From positions 124,001-188,000 of the forward strand of contig PCDI01000001.1 in assembly GCA_002778195.1 (NCBI GenBank): DNA of 64,000 bases. Reading direction: 5' to 3'. Shown piece after piece: positions 1 through 9,749 of the stretch (positions within the stretch are counted from its first letter, which is position 1; every line of letters starts with the position of its first letter). Made by a program: the position numbers and the translations under genes. The notes under the pieces are model-generated. The model was not told the origin of the DNA. It did not search any database and saw only the letters and a list, made by a program, of their open reading frames with translations. Source of the stretch: Raffaelea ambrosiae. Taxonomy: Eukaryota > Ascomycota > Sordariomycetes > Ophiostomatales > Ophiostomataceae.

Positions 1-217
1 ACCGTGAACTTTCACGCGGTTATTAATTTATTATTACTAGACACCTGACGCTCGTATAATACGTATTAGCTGTTTCCCAAGTCTCAACTATTAGACTCTG
101 TTCCAGATACAGTTTGTATTGCCCCACCTTCCTTAGTGACGTCAGCAATTGAAAGCTGATCTCGAATTCGTAATACTTGCGCCATCCCACCGCATAACAT
201 CCTTCACAACGCTTGGA
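1..217. other. left-edge flank, promoter of DUF1769 gene
   Basis: This is AT-rich sequence ahead of the first in-frame ATG of the DUF1769 gene. The reading frame stays open upstream of that ATG but only from a TTG, so I treat this stretch as promoter or 5' leader. The window edge prevents saying more. Confidence 0.4.
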
Positions 218-1312
218 ATGCAGCCAAAAATGACTTCCCCGGACCTCTATTTGCTGCGTGTCACTGCTGGTACTACTTATGACACGAAATGTCACCTGGA
301 AGTGCCCGTGAATGTTTCTGAACCTATATTTTTCAGTGGCACTAATGCCGATATTTTACTCAATGTGCGAATCGACAACTACAAACATGGGCTTCCAAAG
401 GGGTCACCAGAGACTTCAGCATACTTCGCATCGGAGCCACACGCAACAAACAGAGACACTTACAGCATTTCTCTTTGGTTTACGCCGAAACAACCCAAGG
501 ATGATTATGTGGTAGATGTCAACCAGGAAGCAGTATGCAGACAAGAATCCGGGGCGGAGGAGAATCAAGCACGTCCACGAGCGAAAGGAATATCGGGACA
601 TGACCTACAGTGGGGTAACGACTTTGACCAGCCTATACGTGGTCATCTGCCGCCAGGGTTTGGCACAGCATTACGGATTGTGAAGTGGTTGATCGACCCA
701 GGCTTGGAAGGCGACCCTTACGCAGACAAGCCATACTTGTTCGGCCCCGCCTTGAGCTCGTTCAATACGGTATACGTGGCAGACAGCATTACTGGCGACA
801 AGGACGCTCGTGGATTGTGGTTCGAGGAGGGAGGAGACGCTGCCGGGATAACACGCCGAAAGAAGGCTGGACTGGCGGACGATACAGCTGCAGACAGCAG
901 AACCGCCTCTACGGCTCGCCAGAAGTGGGCTTTGGGGGACGACGCCAAAACGCAGTGGTCATGGGAGTATGGTGTCAACTATGGGCTGGACTTTTTCAAT
1001 GGTTACCTGGATTTCTCCGAGTTCGCATTGCGTCTGCCAGGATTTCAACTGCCTATTATGAAGTACTGGGATGGCCAGAGTCTTCGGTAAGTGCCGCAGC
1101 GTTTCATTTTAAGTGTCCGTCGTGCTGACCCTACCGTCAGCTATGTATTGCGCCACCGTACCACGGGCGAAGTGTATCTGGTGGTTGTGTTCAGTATTAG
1201 ACGCAAAGAGGACAACGAGAACATTGCTGGGGTTTCGGAGCAGACAGAAGACGATGAAGAGCAATTTCGACCCGATGCCCGGGACGACAGTGAGAGTAAA
1301 GGAGGAGATTAA
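218..1312 (+). CDS. DUF1769 family protein
   Basis: This is a fungal conserved protein of unknown function, 346 aa from two exons (218-1086 and 1141-1312). The 54 nt intron has a GTAAGT donor and a CAG acceptor. The N-terminal half carries the family pattern of a short strand (LYLLRVTAG), then NVRIDNY and GLPKGSPETSAYF. The diagnostic DUF1769 core follows near residues 245-295: WSWEYGVNYGLDFFNGYLDF, then LPGFQLPIMKYWDGQSLRYVL, with the intron falling between LR and YVL. The tail is acidic and probably disordered. Two ATGs (218 and 230) are possible starts and I took the first. Members have no established biochemical role, and I infer none. No signal peptide or membrane segment is visible. Family assignment is by remembered motif, not by search. 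Confidence 0.85.
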
Positions 1313-2317
1313 AGCCAAGACGTTGTACGGCACGGCTGAAAACGCGTCTCCTGGGCGGTCGCAGATAGTTGTCAGCGTGAACGATGTCGACTGAGTATAA
1401 TGCTGGATTTGCCGAGTGTGGGATAAAATATAGGGAACAAATGTTTTAAATAACCAACTTTCTTGTGGACTTTCTCGATGCACACATGTTCCAGTACGCG
1501 AAGTGTCCCGAGACCATGTCATGGATGGCTAGCTGGCAGTGTGGGACAAGTCTAGTGAAAGCCCAAGACGCCAAACCACTGACAATCATAATCGTCAGCA
1601 GTATCAATAGTGCCGGCATTACGGTATGAACAGCGATTTAAATAAAATAAAATAAACGTGGGGTAGTAAATAATACGTCCTTGATAACATGTAAACAAGC
1701 GCGAATCCATAAACATCAGAGACCGGACGAATCACTGCCAGGCCTGCCTGCAGGTACCAGAGTCGAGGGATGTACATCACGTGGCTATCTGTTGTTTCGG
1801 TGGGGCAGCCAATAATAAAAGCCGACACATCCAGAAATCGGGATATTTTTACATAGAGTTGGCTGGTGATTTTGTTTGAAGGCAGGTAAGTAGCCTGGGA
1901 TACAAAAACGCACCACTGTACCAAAGAGAAGTACATGCACACCAGCACTGGCGGACGACGCAGGCGTGCATTTCAGTCAACCCTGCATTAACGGTGCCGC
2001 CCATTGTTTGTGGGAAGAGGTGCCAGCGAGCGGGACGCGGCTGAATAAGAGGCCTTCACCGCCGTTAACATTCCCAAGTCACCGCAACTGGTCTTCTCAA
2101 TGGTTACCGTGGAGGAGCACAGAAAAAGCAATCATACTATCCCGACTTCATCCATCCTACCACATCCGTGCTCTTAACACCGCCATGCTTTATTCGCCAC
2201 CACCCTCACAACCCCGACAGTACTCCTCCAACAAATCTGCTGCGTCTGCCCTGCTACCCGGCCGCGTCTGATTGAGACCAAGATCGTTGGCAAGCTACCG
2301 AAAGGGCATGCTCGCAT
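1313..2317. other. intergenic, about 1.0 kb
   Basis: Small overlapping reading frames occur on both strands but none shows a recognisable domain or spliced continuation. The last 250 bases are C-rich with CTCC/CACC runs, as expected of a fungal promoter and 5' leader for the downstream gene. I see no RNA gene or repeat. Confidence 0.4.
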
Positions 2318-4687
2318 ATGGGGAGGCTCTACGATTCTTGGTCCGCACTTGACAGCAAGATGGGGTTCGATAAGGATTCTGCACCGCGGAAGCCAATGCT
2401 GGCGGCTCGGCAGATCACCCGTGCCCCCTTGACTCCCAAGATCGCCTCGACCGCCTCGAATAAACCGGTGTCGTCACCGACAACAGCAGCACACGGCTCG
2501 AGCTTCCTCCCACATACCGTCACCGTCTCTACACCACTTTCCCGTCGCGCGACCGGCCCTGCGGCGAATTCCACATTCGCCAGTCAATCTCGCGACGACC
2601 TGGCTTCACCCACTTGTCCCCCGTTTCCAAACAGTATAACTCCACGCTCCGGATTTCGACAAAGTCGTGTCGATAGTGGCCACACAACACCAAATGGCTC
2701 CCCCATCCACAGCGAACGTACCGACCGTTCGGATCACTTACACTGGGATATGAGGTCTGGCCACGGCGACGAGCGCATCCGACATGGGTCTGCAGCGAGT
2801 GGCAGTCCGCTCTCGGGGCACGGCAGCAGTGCCAATGGAAGCAACAATATCGAGGCCAAGTTCTTCTACGCACGCGACGTGAAATCGGCTGCCGCGGGCC
2901 AGCAGCCCTCGCCGCCGCCGATGCAACGAGCTCCCACGTTCTTCTACGCCAACGGCCAGTCCATCCCGATCCCGCAGCCTCAACAACTCCAGCACTCGCA
3001 GCACGCTTCGCCCCAGCCCAATCCCAACGTGGTGTCCATCCACCCTGCACCCCACTCATCTGCAAGCACATCCTCTCCAGACCTCCCTTCTAAGTTTATA
3101 TACGCCAACGGGGATCCTGACAGGCCTCACGGCCCAGCTGTGAAGGGGCCTGCTGCATCCATATCCTCAGTTGCGGTACAGTCCAAATCGGCACCAACCA
3201 AAACGGGATCCCACACCAAACCCACAACTTCACCGGCAGGCTACGTATCTCCAAGTCATCGACCCCTTTCGCCAGTGAGACCAGCCCCAGGATCGCCATT
3301 TCCGTTACAGAAGAGCGGTACCTTCCCAGTTGGCGCACGGTCGCCAACTTCCTCGCCCCTTTCGTCTCCAATGGCGGCATCGACATCCTCGACATCTGTT
3401 GCCACTTCAACATCAAGTCGGCCAGATGGAATGCGGCGGCAAAGGAGTAGTGCTGGCACTACTGTCGCCAGCGCAAGCAACAGTGGCCATTCTAGAACCG
3501 GAAGCCTCACCATTGCAGAAGCATCTGCCGTGAATCGGCTTTTGCAATCTTCGCAGTCCAACTCTGAAGTGTCAACACCTTCTTCTTCACAATTCTCCTT
3601 GCCACATCAAACTGCTTTGGGCATCACACCAACTGGCTCGAGTGGAACGGTAGCAACAACCAATGGTATTGACGCCTTTCTTCAGGCTTATCAAGACTCG
3701 TGCGGACCAAACGACGAGAGTGAGAGCAGAAGCAGCGGAGGTCGACTAGTCGACGGCTTACACAGTCCTACAGTGCAGCAGGATAGCCTGGGCAACGACT
3801 TTCTGGATGATCTCGTCACAAATGCCCGTCGTGATCGCAAGGTCCAAGACCTTGAAATCACCAACGCTTCTCTTGAAGCCATCAATCGGTCGTTGGAGCG
3901 GCAGTTGCGGAAACAGAAAAATGAATTACGAAATTTCCGGCGCCTGTCACGCTCAGGCCGTTTGTCAATGACGCCGTCTATGACTTCCAATCGCATAACA
4001 TCCAGCTCGACTGTCGAAGGGCCACTGTTAGACAACGACGAGCTGCTTTCTGGGTTCAGTGACGACGATGCGCGTGAAGATGACGACTTTGATGATCGGA
4101 GTCCATCTGACCTAGATGCGTCTTTGGATGGTATTTCAAACGCGTCTAGACCAGATTCACCCTCATCCGACAATTCTTCACCTGCGTTGGCTAATACGAA
4201 GCGCCGCAGGCAGCGCGAGGAAAAACGAATCCAGCTTGATCTAGCCAAGCACAGAGAGCTTCTCGTCGACAGCCAGAAAATCAACCAGAGCATCAAACGA
4301 TGTCTCAGCTGGACGGATGAGTTAATTGAAGAGGGCCGCAAAGCATTGGCATTCCAAGTACGCGTGAGCGAGATCCAAATTGGCGGCCGGGTATTGGCAG
4401 AAGATGAAATTGGAGAAGGCCTGGATGATATCGAAGAAGCCGAGAGAGAGGCAAGCACGATTGGAGACTGCGAGACAAAGGAAAATATGCCACCGGTTTT
4501 GGCAACACCTCTTCCAGATGATAAGGGCCTCAACGCCCAGCATAACACACAGGCAAGTGAGCCGCGTATTGTTCACTTTGACACGGGCGAGGTCGCGCTT
4601 CAGAGCAGCGACAATTTCGGCAGCGAAACAAATTCTATCGAAAGGCAAGAAAACGGTATGAGCATCGCATCGGCACCAATACCATGA
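2318..4687 (+). CDS. fungal low-complexity protein with F-[FI]-Y-A repeats and coiled coil
   Basis: This single-exon gene encodes 789 aa, mostly Ser/Thr/Pro-rich and probably disordered. Three copies of a short aromatic motif sit at residues 182 (FFYAR), 208 (FFYAN) and 260 (FIYAN), spaced 26 and 52 residues apart. A predicted coiled coil (NASLEAINRSLERQLRKQ, about residues 512-545) is followed by a basic RLSRSGRLS patch. An acidic stretch (DNDELLSGFSDDDAREDDDF) comes next, then a second helical region near residues 625-720 with many Arg/Lys/Glu. Similar FFYANG-containing proteins occur in other filamentous ascomycetes, but I cannot attach a function. The layout of disordered repeats plus coiled coil would suit a cytoskeletal or polarity scaffold, which is inference only. 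ATGs at 2318 and 2360 are both possible starts. Confidence 0.8.
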   Translation: MGRLYDSWSALDSKMGFDKDSAPRKPMLAARQITRAPLTPKIASTASNKPVSSPTTAAHGSSFLPHTVTVSTPLSRRATGPAANSTFASQSRDDLASPTCPPFPNSITPRSGFRQSRVDSGHTTPNGSPIHSERTDRSDHLHWDMRSGHGDERIRHGSAASGSPLSGHGSSANGSNNIEAKFFYARDVKSAAAGQQPSPPPMQRAPTFFYANGQSIPIPQPQQLQHSQHASPQPNPNVVSIHPAPHSSASTSSPDLPSKFIYANGDPDRPHGPAVKGPAASISSVAVQSKSAPTKTGSHTKPTTSPAGYVSPSHRPLSPVRPAPGSPFPLQKSGTFPVGARSPTSSPLSSPMAASTSSTSVATSTSSRPDGMRRQRSSAGTTVASASNSGHSRTGSLTIAEASAVNRLLQSSQSNSEVSTPSSSQFSLPHQTALGITPTGSSGTVATTNGIDAFLQAYQDSCGPNDESESRSSGGRLVDGLHSPTVQQDSLGNDFLDDLVTNARRDRKVQDLEITNASLEAINRSLERQLRKQKNELRNFRRLSRSGRLSMTPSMTSNRITSSSTVEGPLLDNDELLSGFSDDDAREDDDFDDRSPSDLDASLDGISNASRPDSPSSDNSSPALANTKRRRQREEKRIQLDLAKHRELLVDSQKINQSIKRCLSWTDELIEEGRKALAFQVRVSEIQIGGRVLAEDEIGEGLDDIEEAEREASTIGDCETKENMPPVLATPLPDDKGLNAQHNTQASEPRIVHFDTGEVALQSSDNFGSETNSIERQENGMSIASAPIP

Positions 4688-5861
4688 GCATTCTCGGCCG
4701 TGGAAGGGGTTCATAGCACCGAGCTCACAACTTCTTTAACAGCATCACAGCAATGATTCTGCTTGTTGCTACCTGGTCCTGCTCATAACACCTCACCACT
4801 CACTATTTTTTCCCCATGTTTTCCTATGATTTTTTTGTCAGGCCCTATGACAGGGTTTTGTATCAGCCTATGCATCGGTTGCTCATTATATATATGTGTA
4901 TATATATATTTGTTTTAATGCCATTCTTCTGGGCATGGCACAGGTACGGTATTGCTGCAGGCGGAACTGGTAGCGCAGGAGACTATTACTTGTCTTCCTA
5001 TTGCTCAAAGGTTTTGCACCGTGGAGTTTACTGTTTCCTTGCATTTATGTCTTCTTTGTTATGTAATCTATCCGCATACACTGAAAGCACATCACATTGG
5101 TCTATTAGATATTCCCCCACTACGCAGTTTGCCCTTTCGTTTTTGTCACTCTTCTAATCCAAGGCTTGATCAAAATTGAACCCCTTTACATATCCTGCCG
5201 TGGCTTATCCTCTTTTCTACTCGTAACATCGGCATTTGTCCAAAATGAATATGAGCTTTTGGACTAGTAGAAAAGCACGGGCACAATCAGACATGCACCG
5301 TAAGCTGGTTTGATGGTTATGGAGGCAAACCTGAGAACCGACCAAGGCGCAAAAGAACGCGAAACGGGCCTTTATTAGCCGGGGAGCTAACTACGGCCAA
5401 GGTCAATGCACTCTGTTATTCGAAATACTATTAATATGGTAACCTCTCTGGGAAGAGTATCTTTTTTGCCAACCGGCTTCACCGCCAAAGCACCAGCCAC
5501 AAACGCCACATGCATGGCTCTACGCATCATTGGCCAATGGAACCACAAGACCACCCAAAATTCTCCGTCGGCATTTTCTTAAATGAATGTATTACCCATA
5601 TCACCGTTACATATTTTTGCACAGAAAAAAGGTTGGTACGGTGTCTTCACCACACTGCTTCCTGTGCTCTTTCCGCGATCTCCGAATCTGCAGAAGCAGG
5701 AGCACATACTGAATCCGGACAGCAGCGTATCAACGTGGATTACTCTGTAGGCCCATACTCGCTCTCCTGGTGGTCTTTCGCAACCCGCAACAGTTTTCCT
5801 CCCTCTTTGCTCTCCCCTGTTACGCCTACGTCGACTCCGTCGTCGTTCTCCTTCCACGACC
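4688..5861. other. intergenic, ERG9 promoter side
   Basis: About 1.2 kb holding the 3' end of the upstream gene and the ERG9 promoter. A T-rich and TATA-rich stretch (around 4880-4915) and a pyrimidine-rich run just before the ERG9 ATG (5795-5860) are visible. I recognised no coding sequence or RNA gene. Confidence 0.4.
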
Positions 5862-7441
5862 ATGCCTTCTGCCTCCCAGGTCGCATACCTGCTGTTGCAC
5901 CCGAGTGAGCTGCGGTCCATAATTCAATGGTACGTACATCCAGGGGAATACAGTTGCAAGCACAAAGTTGATTTTCCACTAATGTTCACGCACAGGAAAT
6001 TATGGCACGAACCAGTCCACCAGCGTGATCCTTCGAAAGAATCGGCAACTGAAAAATCATGTTACCATTACCTTAACCTGACGTCGCGCAGTTTTTCGGC
6101 TGTAATTCAAGAGCTAAATCCGGAATTATTGATGCCCATATGCCTCTTCTACCTCGTCTTGCGCGGCCTCGACACCATCGAAGATGATATGACCATTTCT
6201 TTAGAGAGGAAAGAGCCTCTTCTGCGTGGATTTGACGCTCTCATGGAGAAGGACGGTTGGACCTTCACCGAGAATGGTCCTAATGAGAAGGACCGCGAGC
6301 TTCTTGTGCATTTCGACGACGTCATCGCGGAGCTGAAGAAAATGAAACCAGAGTACTATGTCATTGTCCGCGATATTACGACGAAGATGGGGAATGGTAT
6401 GGCCGACTATGCCGTGAACGCAGAACATAACGTCAACGGAGTCAATTCTATTAAGGACTACGAGTTGTACTGCCATTATGTTGCCGGATTGGTCGGTGAA
6501 GGCCTGACTCGCCTCTTTGTGGAGTCTAAGCTGGCCAACCCGCAGCTTCTCAACCGGCCAAATCTGACCGAGTCCATGGGCCAGTTCTTGCAGAAGACCA
6601 ACATAATTCGCGACATTCACGAAGACTGGGAAGACGGTCGGCGATTCTGGCCGAAAGAAATTTGGAGCAAGTATGTTGACCGATTTGAAGATCTATTCGA
6701 TGTCAACCACCAGGAGAAGGCGCTCCAGTGCCAATCGGAGATGGTTCTCAATGCATTGAAACATGCGGACGAGTGTCTCTTTTACATGGCTGGTATCCGC
6801 GATCAAAGTGTCTTCAACTTTGTTGCTATACCCCAGTCGATGGCCATTTCTACTCTTGAGCTGGTCTTCCGGAATCCCGACGTTTTCAAACGCAATGTCA
6901 AGATCACCAAGGGAACTGCGTGCCAGCTCATGACAGAGTCGACCCAGAATTTGCGAATTGTTTGTGATGTGTTCCGGAGATATGCGCGCCGGATACACCA
7001 GAAGAACGACCCTCGTGACCCCAATTTCATGGCCATCAGCATCCAGTGTGGAAAGGTAAGTTTAAGGTTACTGTCTTGAGGGGAGGGGGGGGGGCAAGCA
7101 AACCAAATTGCTGACAACTCTCAGATTGAGCAATTCATCGAGTCAATTTTCCCTACCCAGGACATCAAGAAGATACAGGCAGAGAACAAGGATGCCGGCC
7201 AAGCAGTGCCGCTCACCGATGGTCTAATGCTAGCGGGCGTGGTTGTTCTGATGCTTTTGGTGGTTGGTGGTCTCATGGTTTGTTCACCCAGTGGATTGGT
7301 CTCGGGTACGAAGTGATGCATACTAACGTGATCTAGGTTGGATCTGCTTGGTTCCTAGGTGCCCATTTTGAAAAAATTGCGGAAGGCTTTGGCTTTTCCA
7401 GTGCGCCAAGCGTAGCGCCCATAGTTCACGAAGAACTTTGA
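5862..7441 (+). CDS. ERG9: squalene synthase (farnesyl-diphosphate farnesyltransferase)
   Basis: The enzyme joins two farnesyl diphosphates into squalene, the first committed step of ergosterol synthesis, at the ER membrane. The model has four exons (5862-5929, 5996-7055, 7125-7277, 7337-7441) and gives 461 aa, the usual length for fungi. Intron 1 splits the conserved IIQW/KLWHEP segment, and intron 3 has a perfect TACTAAC branch point. The first Asp-rich motif DTIEDD starts at residue 82 and the second, RDIHED, lies near residue 228. The YHYL and MGNGMADY motifs are also present. The final exons encode the C-terminal membrane anchor ([19 protein letters not shown]). Intron 2 contains a G-run close to its donor. 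Identity is very secure. Confidence 0.97.
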
Positions 7442-8360
7442 TGAAATCAAGCGATTCATATTTCTTGCTCCATGGCATCGTAATGCGTTTGTCGGTTATG
7501 CTATGTTCCTATCCCCAAAATTTTGTCTCTACCTAATTCCAAACCAGCTTATCTCACTTTTATTAGGAATATGCAGCTGTGGGAAGATATTGTCGATTCT
7601 TCCCCACAGCGCTGATATAATATGAGTATAATGTGACGAAGACAGATGCGATACCGCTCATATACTCGGGTATCGTTCTGGATGCAATGAGCTCTATGTG
7701 CGAAGGCCAATACCCCGGGTCTGTAAATGAGACATAAGCACGGATGTCAAATTGCAATTCAGTCTATTTCATTAATGACTGCAGTTGTGCCGAGGATGTG
7801 CTGATATAAAAGAAAGATTTTTTTTTCCCTAAAGAAAAATGAATCTCGAAGTAGCAAGTAACCTGGAATCCGGGTGCGTCTAGAACGAGCAGATACAGCC
7901 CAGTACTGCTTGAACGAGATGAATTGCACACATTTTTGATGTTTAGTATACTCGGGTGTCGCGGCCAGTATGTTCAGATGCTTGTTTGACGAGTGATGTT
8001 GAGCACCAAGGTTCCGACAGCGGAATGTATCAGACTGTAAGCCGAGGGCGCGGTTGTTCACAGGTTGCTAATTATCGTTTGTGACCAATCTAGCCCCTGT
8101 GAAACCTAACTGAAATGCCTCCTCAACTTAGGCACTTAATATCGGATTGTGGGGTTGAGCTCAGTACTATGTTAAGCATTCTTGTTTTGTGGTCAACGGG
8201 AAGTTTACTTATGTCTTCTGCCAAATTCCCGTAAATTTTAGTGTTGAATTATATGTACACACTCTATTGTCTTGCTGGAAGAGTGGAAAAAAACATAGAC
8301 GCGATAGAAATTTTATGTAACATATGTCATAAATGAAAGATGAGCGAGCAAGCCACGCCT
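7442..8360. other. intergenic between convergent ERG9 and subtilase genes
   Basis: About 0.9 kb of AT-rich sequence between the 3' ends of two convergent genes. Small frames exist but none shows a domain. I see nothing else in it. Confidence 0.4.
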
Positions 8361-9749
8361 TTACTGGTTGCCGTTGTTAGCGATCAGGTCTGTGGTGCGG
8401 CGTGAATTCCCAGTAACCTCAGCACCAGTGGCCTGGGCCAACTCCTGTATGCGACTTAGCACATCAGAGGCATCCGTAAGGCCCTCAAGCGACATAAGAT
8501 AGGCTGCCAGCCCGGCAATGTGCGGCGAAGCCATGCTTGTTCCCGATAAAACTTCCGACGCCGTGTCGTTGGTAATACCCACGGACTGGACATTGACACC
8601 CGGCGCAAAGATAGCCACAGAAGGGCCGAAGTTGGAAAATGACGCCTTTGCATCGGTTGTTTGATCAATAGCTCCCACTGCAATGGCATCTGCTGCCGAA
8701 GCGGGTGAGTCGTTGCTGGCGTCCTGATTTTCGTTGCCCGCTGCAACAATCGGGATCACACCTGCATTGCGAATGTTGGAGATGGCAGCATTCACGGCCC
8801 GGCTTTTGGATCCACCAAGAGACATGTTCATGACCGCTTTACCAGCCAACCCACGAGAAGTAGCATTGTTGGCAACCCAGTTCATACCCGCTATAACACC
8901 GCTGTTGGTGCCAGAGCCATCTGCATCCAAGACCTTGACGGCTACCAGGTTGACGTTCTTGGCCACGCCGAATGTACGACCACCAATCGTCCCGGCGACG
9001 TGGGAACCGTGTCCATTCTCATCTGTGTCGACTGAATTGACAAAGTTGGCGCCAAATTCAGCACGGCCCTGGAACTCGCTATGTGTGACGCGAATGCCAG
9101 TGTCAACAACAAATGCAGTAATTCCCTGACCGGCAGAGTCGTCAAAAACGTAGCCCGTGCCGTTAGCATCGGCATGGCTTAGTCGTACAAGTCCAGAAGG
9201 CGCGTTGGTTTGCGTGCTTAATGCGTTCGTTGTCACGTAAGTATCCTGTTCAATGTAGGCAACCTCGGCGGCGTTGAAGATTTCCATCATGGTACGATCT
9301 TCTGCAGCATGTAGAGACATGGCACGCCACGTCCCCATTTGAAACGTCCGCACAGAAGTGTCCACTGATAAAGTGTCGCCGGTGGTGTCTATGTTGTTGT
9401 TGTCATCGGTGCTGTTGTCGGCGGCTTTCCGGCTTCGTCGTTCTATGTTGCGTTTGGCCACTTTGCCCATAACCTGGGCCATGTGTGCGTTGACGGCCGT
9501 GTCCGTAGCGTTTGAGTTGTAGACGACAATGTAGGAGTTAGATACAAGATTGCGAGCATCTGGGTTGACGATGGGAACACCAAGTACGCGGCTTGACTTT
9601 CCGGTAGCTGACTGAGAGGCGCCCTGTTGTCTATGCCTTCTTGCGACGCGTGTTGGAGCGGATGAAGGGTTGTCGTTGACCAGAGGCACGCTTGCAACAC
9701 CTGTTGCAAGCACGCCCAAAAAAGAGATCAGAAATGCCGAGAGCCCCAT
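8361..9749 (-). CDS. secreted proteinase K-like subtilisin (S8A) with I9 propeptide
   Basis: This is a secreted serine endopeptidase, 462 aa, in a single exon. A hydrophobic signal peptide (residues 1-20, ending near GVAS) leads into an inhibitor I9-type propeptide containing SYIVVYNS and ending near YIEQDTYV (about residue 172). The mature domain follows from about residue 180. The catalytic triad is D216 (VVDTGI), H247 (GHGSHVAGTIGG) and S405 (GTSMASPH), with the oxyanion Asn N339 in AAGNEN. The propeptide has an unusual Asn/Asp-rich insert (about residues 108-130). No C-terminal extension or anchor is seen. Fungal relatives serve nutrient scavenging or penetration of host or insect tissue, and which applies here cannot be told from sequence. 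Confidence 0.95.
   Translation of the reverse strand: MGLSAFLISFLGVLATGVASVPLVNDNPSSAPTRVARRHRQQGASQSATGKSSRVLGVPIVNPDARNLVSNSYIVVYNSNATDTAVNAHMAQVMGKVAKRNIERRSRKAADNSTDDNNNIDTTGDTLSVDTSVRTFQMGTWRAMSLHAAEDRTMMEIFNAAEVAYIEQDTYVTTNALSTQTNAPSGLVRLSHADANGTGYVFDDSAGQGITAFVVDTGIRVTHSEFQGRAEFGANFVNSVDTDENGHGSHVAGTIGGRTFGVAKNVNLVAVKVLDADGSGTNSGVIAGMNWVANNATSRGLAGKAVMNMSLGGSKSRAVNAAISNIRNAGVIPIVAAGNENQDASNDSPASAADAIAVGAIDQTTDAKASFSNFGPSVAIFAPGVNVQSVGITNDTASEVLSGTSMASPHIAGLAAYLMSLEGLTDASDVLSRIQELAQATGAEVTGNSRRTTDLIANNGNQ

Noticed and set aside
3691..4548. Long minus-strand Ser/Arg/Leu-rich frame
   Set aside because: It is a shadow of the F-[FI]-Y-A repeat gene; Ser-rich coding strands produce such antisense frames.
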